From positions 31,675,546 to 31,739,545 of the forward strand of contig NC_079222.1 in NCBI RefSeq assembly GCF_029633865.1: a stretch of DNA of 64,000 nt. The letters run 5' to 3'. Below the pieces are notes generated by a model. The model saw only the letters and a list, made by a program, of their open reading frames with translations. It did not search any database and was not told where the DNA came from. Shown piece by piece: positions 1-12,059 of this stretch (position 1 is the first letter of the stretch; each line of letters begins with the position of its first letter). The position numbers and the translations under genes were made by a program. The stretch comes from Lampris incognitus. Its lineage: Eukaryota; Chordata; Actinopteri; Lampriformes; Lampridae.

Positions 1-83
1 AACCGTGCTCAGTGGGCTCATGGCTGAGCTACATAGTGGAACAGATACACCAGATACTAATGTGGGCTTGTGACTGTATTCGT

Positions 84-423
<340 letters not shown>

Positions 424-800
424 CGTGCGTGCGCGTGCGTGCGTCTGTTGGTCTGTGTCTAAATGTCTTTTTGGCGTGTTTGTCTTCCTGTGTGTCCCTG
501 TCTGCGTGTGCCTTTTGGTGCGAATAACCGAGCGCATGTCTGTGGGTTGTAAAGGGAAAGCAAAAAATCTGTGTGGCGGTTGGAAAGGATCGTATGGTGA
601 CCTTTTTGCTTTATTAATCCACCACTGATTTAGGGCAGTGGTGGCTTGGACTCACACAGAGAGGACAGATTGGTTCGCTGTGGAGCATAGCCATACTTGT
701 GATTCACATTAGCATATGATTGGGCTTACAGTATGCCAAAATCCTTCCCCAGTTGAGAAATGTGTGGGGCTGTGGTGGAGAGTGGGAGATTGGGTGAGAA

Positions 801-838
801 AGTGTGTGTGTGTGTGTGTGTGTGGTGGTGGGGGGGGT
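801..838. repeat. (GT)n with poly-G tract
   Basis: A short GT dinucleotide run ends in GGTGGTGGGGGGGG. It lies in gene-free DNA upstream of swi5; nothing else is recognisable between about 445 and 1500 except an (AAT)n run at 1051-1082. Confidence 0.85.
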
Positions 839-1049
839 GGACAGCGACTTCATGTCTGTCTGTATTTGAGTAAATGGCTCCGGGGAGAGCAGAGAAGAGT
901 TCGTATAGTGTCCGCTGAAGTGGTGTGAGGAAGACAAGCCAGAGAGAAGAGGGGAGATAGAAACGGAAACGTCCGAACTAAAGGGGGAAGCGGTGCATTA
1001 CCGCCATCTGATGGCCGGAGAATAACTTTGGACTTCGATGGGATTTTAA

Positions 1050-1050
<1 letters not shown>

Positions 1051-1082
<32 letters not shown>
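1051..1082. repeat. (AAT)n microsatellite
   Basis: About ten AAT trinucleotides followed by an A-rich stretch. Confidence 0.85.
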
Positions 1083-1589
1083 TAAAAAAATGGCAATGAC
1101 TTTGGGAGCAAACCCAACTCATTTTCAAATGCCTGTGTCAGAACCGGAAGTGGTTTATTGCTTAACAGGTTTTCACATTCATAGGAAGATTACTTGTGAC
1201 CTTCAAGCACAATTCAAGAAAATACAGATAAAAGTGAAAGCGATACACATGTAAAAAAATGTAATTAATCAGTTAACAGAAATGAATATAACACGCAAAA
1301 GGTAATTGAAATAAGGCTATAAAATTGTTAGTCAAGCGATTGGAGTGCCGTATCTATGTGAACATTACGTCTCAGTTATTGACATTTTAGATAAATATAA
1401 AGAACACTATCTTTCTATATCTGTACAGACTGAATACTAGTAAAAGCATCATATTTGTTTTCAATACAAGTAATATAATACTTGAAAACTTCATATTCTG
1501 AATATATTATATTAAACGCTTACAGGTATAGTACATAGTTAAATTTCACGTGACCTTTTCTGTCCGTCTCATAGGTTACCAGGCCCAAC

Positions 1590-1765
1590 ACAGTCCCGCC
1601 TCGCTGATGTAAACAACCAATCACGGTGCAGCATTTCCATTTCCTCCTGGCGCGAGAGGCTTGAACGCTTCCTTCTTCCCAGAGCGCTACCAGGTTGTTT
1701 GTGCTAATATGGCTGAATTGTACTGACAGCGACTGCTGTGTCTGTTTATGAACATTTAACACGAC
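1590..1765 (+). promoter_or_regulatory. swi5: swi5 proximal promoter and 5' UTR
   Basis: A CCAAT box (CCAATCA, 1617-1623) and a YY1-like AATATGGC (1706-1713) lie just upstream of the swi5 ATG, with no TATA box, as expected of a housekeeping gene. If transcription starts upstream of about 1700, the leader holds two tiny upstream ORFs: ATG at 1709 (five codons) and ATG at 1750 (three codons). The transcription start is inferred, not seen. Confidence 0.5.
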
Positions 1766-4700
1766 ATGGATGCTGAGCTAGCCGAAATTAGTGGCGATGC
1801 GACGACGTCGACGGAAGTGAACGACTCGGAGAAAGAAGTTCAGAGACGGTAGTTTACGAAAGCTGGTGTTTTGCGGCTTCGTGAAGCAGCATGAATAGCT
1901 AACGCCATTGCACGACTTACTGTATGTGCCTATAAAAAACAAAGCTGTCATCCAGCGATTAGCTTTGCTGTAGAGAAACCGATGTGTTTTGTGCCTGACT
2001 ACTGTATAATGCATGCTTTCGTCATCCCATATCCTTCACAAGAGGGCGCCAGAAAGCTTCTCTGCAAGCGTAATGGCCATACCCAACAAAATATTTCACG
2101 TCATTCACAGGGTTAAAGGTCAAACTACGTGTAACTTTAGTTGAAAGCTGCTTGAAATGCATTCTGTTTTGTTGCAGAGCAGTATAGCATCTCTTGAAAA
2201 TCGAGTGGCTTTAGGCGTTAAAGAATAAATAAATCCTAAAGCATCAAATGACGATATCACATCCACCTCCCCCTTACCTGGGATAGCCCAAGAAAGGTTT
2301 AATTGTAGGCCATGTCGATGGCAAAATAATGATTGTGATCGTCATTTATAGAACTATTCTTTATTTTTTCGTTCATGCTTTCACACAATTATAAATACTC
2401 AGTCCTATTTTATTCTCAGAGTTGATGGCATCTGAAAGAAAGTATGTCACTGAGTTCAGTGAAATACAACCAGTTGGCTGCAATGTGTGTGGCTGTTTCA
2501 TATAATAAATTCAACGCTGCAATAAGCCACAGAGTTTAACTTCTCAGATTGCTCTGTAAAAACCGCTAAGCCGGTACAAGACTTAGCCTCGCTTTAGTAG
2601 AAAAACAGACCAACTAACATTAGGTAATGCAACACTTTTTATTGTTTTACATTGAAATACTAAGTATTGTACAAGTGTGTCATGATTTGTTATTCGCCAA
2701 TAACCTAAAAAAGTCTTTTTTTTGTCCTCTGCAGCTTTGTTTTCCTACCTCATGTCTTTATAGTCATATACAAACCAAGATAGCATTGCTCCTTTTTCAC
2801 TTATGTATCACAATATATTATAGAATTATGTTGTTGTGCTCTTTGGATGTGTATTTTATTGTATTTGAGCTAATCTTAATGTTGGTTGCCTTGCTATATC
2901 AAGTTGTATCTTTTGCTCCTGTAAATGCCTCACAGAAGATCTTGTGAAAGTTAATGTAACAAAGTCAACATAAAACTAACAATGTGAAATAAGCTTATGC
3001 CTGTAATTACTTTATTGATAAAACACAACACGACTTTCACAATAGTTTCTTTGGCCCTGATTTTGTTAATTCCTTGTTTTTCTTTATTTTTTTCCCTCAT
3101 TCAAATTTAGTGTTCCTGACTTCTCTAGAACTCCTCCATGCTCAAGGTCTAAGAAAGTACACTCCAGCTTCAAATCACCAGTGAGTTGACAACACAACCC
3201 AAGTGCCCCTCTGTCATCTTTATCCACACATCCAGTTTTCCAGTTTATTCAGTTTTTCCACCAAAGTTGTACAACATGTGTGTAACCCACAGCACCATCC
3301 ACTTACACACACACCTTCACAGATTCACACACAGTCTCACACACATCATGGTAATTTAAATTGTAAACTGTCAGCTCCAGACACCTGTGGCCCAGCGTAC
3401 TAAACTTAACCCTGAGGAAGAGGTGGAGGAGCTGCGTAAGAAACAAGAGGAGCTGGACAAAGAGATATCACTTCACATCGCTGAGTGAGTAGAACAGACA
3501 GAATAAATGAGACTTTTTTTTTTTAGATTGTACCTGGTCTAGCTACTTACTAGGTGTGGTGTAATTTAGGGTTTAGTAACAAGGACTATCTAATCAGGAC
3601 TGTGTACGTATGTTCATGCCTTCTTCTTTTCATATATTCCTTTACTTATTGTTGACCTACATCAGAAACTTAAAATATTTTTGTCTCTTGGTTATACACA
3701 GTTAAGACATTTGTGTGTGAATTGTAAGTTTTAGTTTTTATACACACTGGCTTCTGTGTATATGAAAATGTTATCTTTGTTTTTGGCGCGGGGGGGTTGT
3801 TTGGTTTTTTGCAGGGGTTACAGAGTGGAGGAGTTAGAACGACACATTGACCTGCTGCATGAGTACAACGAGGTCAAGGACATTGGGCAGACACTGCTAG
3901 GCCGCATAGGTAAGGGGATTGTTGACAGAGAAAAACAAAATCCCTCGAAAACACTTAAAAGAATAACTTAAGACTTGTAAAGTGAGAAGTGCAAAGACTA
4001 TTTCAAGGACACAACATTTCCCTTTTCCTTTAATTTCGTTTAAAAGTTAAAATGAATAACATTTATCTTCACCTGTTAATCATGATTTAAAAACTCTAGA
4101 AGACAAGTCCCTTTAGAGAGCGTACCCGCCATTTCCCTTTTCCTTGTACAGTGTAAGGAATTCTGCACCATTATCTTTTGCTTTTTTTTTTATAGGCTGC
4201 ACAGACAGTTTTTGACATGGTCTTGGACCACTGACATGGTCTTGTTAGAATGTGTCTCTAATACAAAACTGTAATTAGTCTGGTTGAAATTTTCCTTTGA
4301 TCTTGGCGTTGAGGGTGCATTTATATTCCTACAATACATAATGAGAAATCCATCAGCAGAAGTGCTTACATTTGATGTAGTGACAAGAAATTAGCATATT
4401 TTTCATTGATAAGCACAAAATGTTTGCTTCAGTGGTGTAGTGGTCATTGAGGAGGTAGGCATACTGTGACCTAGATGGGTACTAAGGAGAAAGTGAGTAT
4501 ACCCTCCTATATATTTCAATGGCTTTTTGGCTGATAGGTGATTATACTGTAAACTGACCGAAAGAAGTGGGTTTACTCTGCCTACCTGTTATGTTTATGT
4601 TAACTTTGGGCAGATATTGTCAATATGCTATCAGTTGCATAGTTTGTTGCCGTCTAGTAAGGTTTGCTGTATGTGGTGCCTTGCTCTACCAGAGCTGGGG

Positions 4701-7700
4701 GCTCAGGCGCTGGTCCCGTGGGTGCTGCGATGCTCGAGCACCCACCAAAAAGGTTGAGCACCCATGAGGAAGGCCAATCAAAAAATAAATAATAAATACT
4801 GTGTGATGAATACCAAGTTATGGTATTCATATGTGTAGGTTTTATTTTTTATTTTATTTTTTTTTGCTTAGATATTGTTATCGGTTGTACTATTATACAC
4901 GCGAGCAACATAGTTATGGCCAATGTGTATGTAAATACTGCCCCCTCAAGACTGTGCTGGTATGGTGTGTAGCCTGTTATAATTTGTAGCAAAGCAGTGT
5001 CACATTTCGTCGCGGTTTGTGTCTGCGTCCGACAGATGACAGCAGCCTAGTAAGCCTACATCACAGCAATTACAAAAGCAAGCGCGATAAAAGCTATTTT
5101 GTAACAATCATCAGCTTGGTGGTGTTCACTTAATTTGGACACCCAGGGACAAAAACATAAATCGGCGCCTACTAATAATAATAATAATATAATGATAATA
5201 ATAATAATCATAATAACAGAAACAACAACATCTGCAAGTAAAACAACTTTTACTGGCGCAATGGAAAAAACCCTGCGGACATTTTGGCCCTCGGCTTGGC
5301 ATGCATCACATGATTTGGCCCTTGGGGAGAACTAATCGGGGAGCCCTGCAGCATATGCGTCCGGTCCTTTTTGTCCTACACTATGTAAATTAATTGGTGT
5401 CACCAACAAGAAGCGTTCACATTTCTTGAAGTGACTTTTAATGTAGGAGAAAAATGTAGATTAGCAGAGTAGCTAGTGTCTAATGAGGAATTTAATATTA
5501 TAACGTTGAAGGTTAAATTGATTAAATATGGATCACTTTCCGATCGAGGATAACGGTATAAAATACCGCTGCGCTGCCGGCTGCAGTTTGTTTCCCACTC
5601 TATGAGAAACATGAGCGTGAATGAGTCTTGCTGAACACAGTGTAACTTACGTCAATGGTTAGTATAGAAATTAAACACGGATGAGTGTGTATTTAAAATT
5701 GATTATAAAGTAGAATTAAATGCTTTTAGGAGGACACCATGTGTTCTGTTCGTGTTCTCAATAGCTGTCATCACTAAGTCACAAGTTAACATGCTCACTT
5801 GTTAAACTGAAACCCAGGGATAGGGAGTCTTTCCTTCTCTAAATGCTTTAAATTCTGTTTATTTAACATGGCATAACGTAGCAAATGAATGTTCAAACAA
5901 ATTTATGTTGGAACCACGGTGCCCCCAGCTGCATAGCTGCTGTAGATGCATTGCCACTGCTTTATTACTGCACAGTGCTAAACCCACAGATGAACGATTA
6001 GTCTATGAGTTTGCGCAGTGTCGACTAGTGGTTTTGATAGTCGACGTTTCTGTGAAACCCCTAAAACTCACACTTAAACACACACATATACACACACGTA
6101 CACATACCAGTACGGGAAAAACTTCACACAGATTGGTGGTCTGTGACAATGAATTTTAAGACCAAGCCTTTCTGTTTTGCTGGTGCATGCTCTTTCAAAG
6201 TTCTTGTCCTTTTGTGCTCACAGCTGGACTGTTTTGGTAGTTTTGACTTAGTACAACGTTTAAAAAGCTTTGATTCTGCACTTGATTGATGGACAAGATC
6301 CAAACTAAACGCAGCATCATGTGATCAACCGTCATAGTTGGCTTAGACTGGTCATGGCTGATGTGAGTGGACGTGGATCTTTGCAATGTCAGTGGGTCAT
6401 TAATTTGGCCCCCTTTGCTGAATTACCCCAACTCTAGACAAATGTGAGTTGGTCTACATGGATGAGCTGGTCCTGATGACAACGAGATGTGGCCGCAGCA
6501 TTTTAGTTGTTACCTTCTTGTCGTTAATGTTGGCATGATGGGTGGATGGATGGATGGATTGCATTTATACGCCCTCTTCAGGATTTGTTAGTTTCAGCGG
6601 CGAGACAGATACTTCATAATAAATGGTAACATTTGTGTAGTGCTTTACTAGTATGCCTCACATTCACCCATTCACACACACACACATTCATGGTGGAAGC
6701 TGCCATGCAAGGTGCCAACCTGCTCATCAGGAGCTGTTAAGTGTTCAGTGTCCTGCTCAAAGACACTTCGACACACTCTCCACAGGAGCCAGGGATCAAA
6801 CCAGCAGCCTTCCGATTACTAGATGACCTACGCGCTACCTCCTGAGCCATGCCGCCCCTGTAATAATAGTGAAAAGAGTAGATCACTCCAGAAAGTGGTC
6901 AAAACATACTTGAACACAAATTTAACAAATAAGTGAGGAAAACAAGTTTGATAATCATCCTTCTAAAAGTGGAATAATCTAATTCTGATCTGATGTGTTC
7001 CTGCTCAAGAGGGCCTCTCAGTATAGTTTAAGCAAGGAACAAGTAATGCGTCCGGGTAGTGTAGCGGTCTACCCCATTGCCTACCAACATGGGGATCGCC
7101 AGTTCGAATCCCCATGTTACTTCCGGCTTGGTCGGGCAGCCCGACAGACAGAATTGGCCGTGTTTGTGGACGAGAAGCCGGATGTGGGTATGTGTCCTGG
7201 TCACTGCACTAGCGCCTCCTCTGGTCGGTCGGGGCACTTGTTCGGAGGGGAGGGGGAACTGGGGGTAATAGCATTATCCTCCCACGTGCTACGTCCCCCT
7301 GGTGAAACTCCTCATTGTCAGGTAAAAAGAAGTGGCTGGCGACTCCACATGTATCGGAGGAGGCATGTGGTAGTCTTCAGCCCTCCCCGGATCAGCAGAG
7401 GGGGTGGAGCAGTGACAGGGACGGCTTGGAAGAGTGGGGTAATTGGTCGGATACAACTGGAGGAAAAAGGGGGAACCCCCCCCCAAAAAAGAACAAGTAA
7501 TATGTTATATATCACAGCTTTGAAATAACGCCTACAACTCTGATCGCTACAGAAAAATCAGTGCTAAATTTAGCAAAGAGCTTGTAGTAGCATGATAGCT
7601 AGGTAATTTATAATGTTACCTTTATAAAAGTTGTATTTTAACTTTATTAAAATAAGATATAATTAATATTTTCTGTAAATAATTAGATTGCACTAAACAT

Positions 7701-7922
7701 GTCATACTTTTGCCCTCCTTTCTGTCAGTCTACATGTGCTTAACCTGTGACCTTAATTTCCCAATATGATCAGATTAATGTGGAAAGGCATTTAACCTTT
7801 CCCTTCAAAAACTTTAGTGACCCTGAACGCAACCCTGTTGAGAGTGTGTGTAAGTGTTGTGCAAGTGTGTCAAGTTTTAGTACTTGTATTGAGAGAAGCT
7901 TCAGTGTGAGGAAAGGGCCTAG

Positions 7923-7974
<52 letters not shown>

Positions 7975-8519
7975 GTAATTGCTTGAAGTTGAGGAAGTTT
8001 GGAATTCGTCACACTGTCAAGAGCGTTTGGGTGAATCACCAAGTAAGCTAAACTCCTGATCATATGACACAACAAAGAAGCCCTTTTACCTACTTTTTAC
8101 CCATCTTTCATTTGTGCACAGATATACATCCGCTTCTTGGTATCCAATATACAATAACTGATTGATCCTGATATGTGTTTTGCACCATCAAGGTCCTTGT
8201 TGATGAAGTTTGTATCTTCCTCCCTGTGGCAGTTGCGGCTGATAATTGCCGAGTTGAATATTTAAGAACATTCACCAATGAAATACTGTCGTAATGCCAT
8301 TATCCCCCCTTTCTTTTTAGAAAACTGAGCGGTCTTGTCCTTTAAATTCAGACTGCTTGGTAGCCTACTATCTTACTAAGTTTTCTATCCTCAGGGCAGA
8401 AGAGAGACAGGAGGATAATGCCCTCTCAGTGAATTGAGGTGGCAATTCTCCCTGTCACAATGGTAGTCTTTCACATCATTTACACACACACAGCCACAGT
8501 CTCTGTCTATGTAATTCTT

Positions 8520-8561
<42 letters not shown>

Positions 8562-10754
8562 ACACATTTTCATCCTCTCTGTCTCGTTCTTCCTCTCTCT
8601 CTGCCTTGCACTCTCTTCCGCCACCACTGTCTCCCTCTCTCTCTCTCTCTCTCTTTCACACACACACATTCACAAATAGTCGACACTTTAACAGTGAGTT
8701 GCTGTTGTATGCTGTCATTCTATTCATTCAGAGTGGGATGAGATGAGTGGGCAGGCCTCGCAGTCCGAGAGGAGAGAGCCTGTCTGCAGTATCCTCAACT
8801 GATAACTGTCTTTGTCTCTCTGCCGGAGTGTCAGTCTGGAATATGACCACTGTTGCCCCTGTTCCCTGGTCAATGGCAACTGTCTATAACACAACGTTTA
8901 CCTTTTACTGATTTTTGTTCCCTAATGTCTCTGATGAGATGAGGCTTAATTTACTGATATCAAACATTACATAATCTCACACCTCCTATTTAACGTCAGT
9001 TAGGAAGTCGAGTTTTCCCCAGTGGAGCCACAGGACCGAGAGCAATTTTCACAAGGATAGTAATACATAGTATATGTAGGTTTGAATATAAGTATTGTAT
9101 GAGGAAGTCAGGAGTTGCAGAGAAGTATGTAGGAGTGGTACAGGATACGTATGAGGTAAGTGTGACAATGGTGAGGTGTGCGGTTGGAATGACAGATGGG
9201 TTCAAGGTGGAGGTCCGATTACATCAAGGATCGGCTCTGAGCCCTTTCTTGTTTGCAATGGTGATGGACAGGTTGACGGACAAGATCAGGCAGGAGTCTC
9301 CATGGACGATGATGTTCGCGGATGACATTGTGATCTGTAGCGAGAGTAGGGTGCAGGTTGAGGAGAGCCTGGAGAGGTGGAGGTATGCACTAGAGAGAAG
9401 AGGAATGAAAGTCAGTAGGAGCAAGACGGAATACCTATGCGTGAATGAGAGAGAGGACAGTGGAATGGTCAGGATGCAAGGAGTGGAGGTGACAAAGGCA
9501 TTTGAGTTTAAATACTTGGGGTCAACTGTCCAAAGTAACGGGGAGTGCAGTAGAGAGGTGAAGAAGAGAGTGCAGGCAGGGTGGAGTGGGTGGAGAAGTG
9601 TGTCAGGAGTGATTTGCGACAGAAGGGTATCAGCTAGAGTTAAAGGGAAAGTTTACAAGATGGTTGTGAGACCAGCTATGTTATATGGTTTGGAGACAGT
9701 GGCACTGACGAAAAGACAGGAGGCGGAGCTGGAGGTGGCAGAGTTGAAGATGCTAAGATTTTCACTGGGAGTAACGAAGAAGGACAGGATTAGGAATGAG
9801 TATATTAGAGGGACCGCTCAGGTTGGACGGTTTGGAGACAAAGCTAGAGAGGCAAGATTGAGATGGTTTGGACATGTGTGGAGGAGAGATGCTGAGTATA
9901 TTGGGAGAAGGATGCTGAATATGGAGCTGCCAGGGAAGAGGAGAAGAGGAAGGCCAAAGAGGAGGTTTATGGATGTGGTGAGGGAAGACATGCAGGTGGC
10001 TGGTGTGATAGAGGAAGACGCAGAAGACAGGAAGAAATGGAAACGGATGATCCGCTGTGGCGACCCCTAACGGGAGCAGCCAAAAGTAGTAGTAGTAGGT
10101 TTGAATATAAGTATGAACATATTTTCTCTAGCCTGGGTTAGAGAAAGAAAAAGAAAATAATAGTCATAAATGAAATACAACCTTTGCACGTTGTCCAGTT
10201 CCACAGAATTTTTCTAAAATGCATCCAATCGGGAATGTTTGTGTAAAATCCGCGTAGACTACTTTTTTTGTCAACATGGAAGGGATATTTTAGAAACGTA
10301 CAGAAATTTACTCTAAGAAAAGCAAAATAAATCTTGAATGCGATATATAACATTGATGATATAAAACATTTAAAATCTTGAATTACTTTAATTTAACCTT
10401 TTTTATTTTTATCAATGTATTAATATTTAGTATTTATTATTATTGTATATTATTATTTATTATTATGAATTATTTATTCATTTTGATTTTTAATTTTACC
10501 TTTAAAATTTATCATAATGATACAAGCAGTGTTGGTGTGTAGATTATAACTTGACTTTATTCTCAAGTGTATGACATCATCTGCATATAGGTTTTAGCTA
10601 TTAAAAGGTTCTTTTGACCATGATGTGCATAGACTAAAACAATGAAAATAAAAACTGGCAACTAACCTGTTCTGTGATTTATTGGACAGCTGTGTTGCGG
10701 GGGACTACCACGCGTGACCTCTACAGCCAGTTTGGTTTGGGACTGGACGACTGA
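1766..10754 (+). CDS. swi5: DNA repair protein SWI5 homolog
   Basis: Five coding exons: 1766-1848, 3111-3180, 3375-3484, 3815-3909 and 10690-10754. All have GT/AG borders and keep one frame of 140 residues. The C-terminal half is diagnostic: a coiled coil from about residue 58 ([19 protein letters not shown]), then [20 protein letters not shown] and the ending [18 protein letters not shown], closely matching vertebrate SWI5. The protein pairs with SFR1 (MEI5) in a nuclear complex that stimulates RAD51 strand exchange in homologous recombination (family knowledge). The first 50 residues are Ser/Thr-rich and poorly conserved. The start ATG at 1766 has no in-frame alternative upstream in the exon. 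Exon 3 has two acceptor AGs six bases apart (3373-3374 and 3379-3380), so Leu-Gln may be optional. The last intron (6.8 kb) holds SINEs and an RTE copy. No polyadenylation site could be assigned with confidence. Confidence 0.93.
3910..6617. other. swi5 intron 4, proximal part
   Basis: No gene is seen. It contains (AAT)n-like runs near 5174-5210 and a patch at about 4440-5345 that resembles decayed DNA-transposon sequence, but no matching inverted ends could be shown. Confidence 0.5.
6618..6857 (-). mobile_element. tRNA-headed SINE (CATGGCTCAGGAGG family)
   Basis: Read on the minus strand from 6857, it starts with a tRNA-like head: box A like TGGCTCAGGAGG and box B GGTTTGATCCC. It ends in an AAGCACTACACAAATG tail of the kind found at L2 LINE 3' ends. 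A second copy lies on the + strand at 20539-20792 and matches along its length. A (CA)n run interrupts the middle. It is decayed and intronic. Confidence 0.75.
7048..7490 (+). mobile_element. tRNA-headed SINE, GCGTCCGGGTAGCG family, copy 1
   Basis: A 443 bp SINE flanked by a perfect 11 bp target-site duplication, GAACAAGTAAT (7037-7047 and 7491-7501). The head has a near-consensus box A (TAGTGTAGCGG) and box B (GTTCGAATCCC). A long tRNA-unrelated body follows, then an A/G-rich and C-rich tail. Six copies occur in this window. The protein frames across it are not genes. Confidence 0.9.
7925..7973. repeat. (GT)n microsatellite
   Basis: About 24 GT units in swi5 intron 4. Confidence 0.95.
8521..8566. 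repeat. (CA)n microsatellite
   Basis: A CA run with one interruption, followed by a CT-rich stretch and a short CACACA run near 8657. Confidence 0.95.
9096..10094 (+). mobile_element. 5'-truncated RTE-like LINE with open RT frame
   Basis: A 1.0 kb LINE insertion bounded by a perfect 20 bp target-site duplication, GTAGGTTTGAATATAAGTAT (9076-9095 and 10095-10114). One open frame of 323 codons (9099-10070) covers the late reverse-transcriptase palm, with [20 protein letters not shown] and the catalytic FADD box near residue 90, then the thumb and a C-terminal stretch ending in [18 protein letters not shown]...RMIRCGDP. The 3' end is an (AGT)n tail. The endonuclease and early RT are missing, as expected for 5' truncation during target-primed insertion, so this copy is dead. 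Clade assignment (RTE-like) is from remembered similarity. Three shorter copies of the same 3' end lie at 27686, 41143 and 46355. Confidence 0.9.
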
Positions 10755-11645
10755 AGCAGAGAAGCCGACAAAGGAGAGTTACTCATTCTGCAGATGTACG
10801 CCAAAGGAGAGAGAGAAATGGACTTGGAAGGTAGAGGAGCTGAAAAATAGGTAAAAAGAGGGATTTTGATCACTTGCCCTGGTTTGTATTTTTTTTTGTT
10901 TTGTTTATTTATTTATTTAAGGAAACTACTTTTGCATATTTTTTTCCCCCAGTGAACTTAGGGAAGATGTGAACCAGTCTTTAGATCTGTGTATATATGT
11001 GTGTGTTTATTTCCATTATATATAGGTAAGAAATCTACTCTGCACATTCTTATTGTAGAGAAAATGATAAGAAACAGATGTCCTCTGGTAAAACTCGTTT
11101 TGTTACTCCGGTCATGGTATATCTGAACAGATATTAGAATGAGCATGCTGCTATAGTTAGATGTCATTTCTGACTCTGACATGTTAAAGGAGTTCTGTAA
11201 TCTTGATCTTCTTGTCTGATTTATTGTTACTTGCTTTGTACACATTTGTACATTCTTTGTTTTTTGACACACCAACCTTCGAAAGTTCCTATAAATGTCA
11301 AATTCGGATCGTCACATGTGCTTGTTTAAATTCGCTAACCGGTCAACTTCACTATTAAAATGTTATTTGGGTAGACACAACGCGGTCGGTGTGTTCATTG
11401 AGAGCTGTCAGACAAAGCATGTGGGCCACATCTTCTGACATCCAGGTCCACTGTACATTACAGCACATGACTGGATGCACCGTCATGACTGAGGCGATGA
11501 TTCAAGTCCTAGCAGAGCTGCAGCCGATTATACTGGCACTTTTACCGATGATTAATGGAACAGTTCAGCCCAAACTGTGCCGTTTGATTTCCTTGGATAT
11601 AACCCCATCATCTCTCACTGGTCTAGCCCACCTTTTTCACATTTC

Positions 11646-12047
11646 TCCACGCCCCCCCCCCCCTTTTTCTCCCCATTTGTACCTGTCCAATTACCCCACT
11701 CTTCCAAGCCGTCCCAGTCGCTGCTCCACCCCCTTTGCTGATCTGGGGAGGGCTGCAGACTACCACATGTCTCTTCCGATACATGTGGAGTCGCCAGCTG
11801 CTTCTTTTCACCTGACAGTGAGGAGTTTTGCCAGGGGAACGTAGCACGTGGGAGGATCATGCTATTCCCCCTCCCCCCTGAACAGGTGCCCCGACCAACC
11901 AGAGGAGGCACTAGTGCAGTGACCAGGACACATACCCACATCCGGCTTGTCACCCGCAGACATGGCCAATTGTGTCTGTTGGGACCCCCGACCAAGCCGA
12001 AGGTAACACGGGGATTCGAACCGGTGGTGCCCGTGTTGGTAGACAAC
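11646..12047 (-). mobile_element. GCGTCCGGGTAGCG-family SINE, copy 2 (5'-truncated)
   Basis: Minus-strand copy flanked by a 12 bp duplication TTTTCACATTTC (11634-11645 and 12048-12059). Box B is present but the head before it, including box A, is missing, so it was truncated at insertion and lacks its own full promoter. It lies downstream of swi5. Confidence 0.88.
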
Positions 12048-12059
12048 TTTTCACATTTC

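Noticed and set aside
4440-5345. Possible hAT or other DNA transposon in swi5 intron 4
   Set aside because: Parts resemble transposon ends I have seen (GTGGGTGCTGCGATGCTCGA, ACTAATCGGGGAGCCCTG) but the ends do not pair and no target duplication was found.
7048-7490. Protein-coding gene of about 177 codons
   Set aside because: The frame runs from flanking intron into a SINE; equivalent frames in the other copies are broken and differ.
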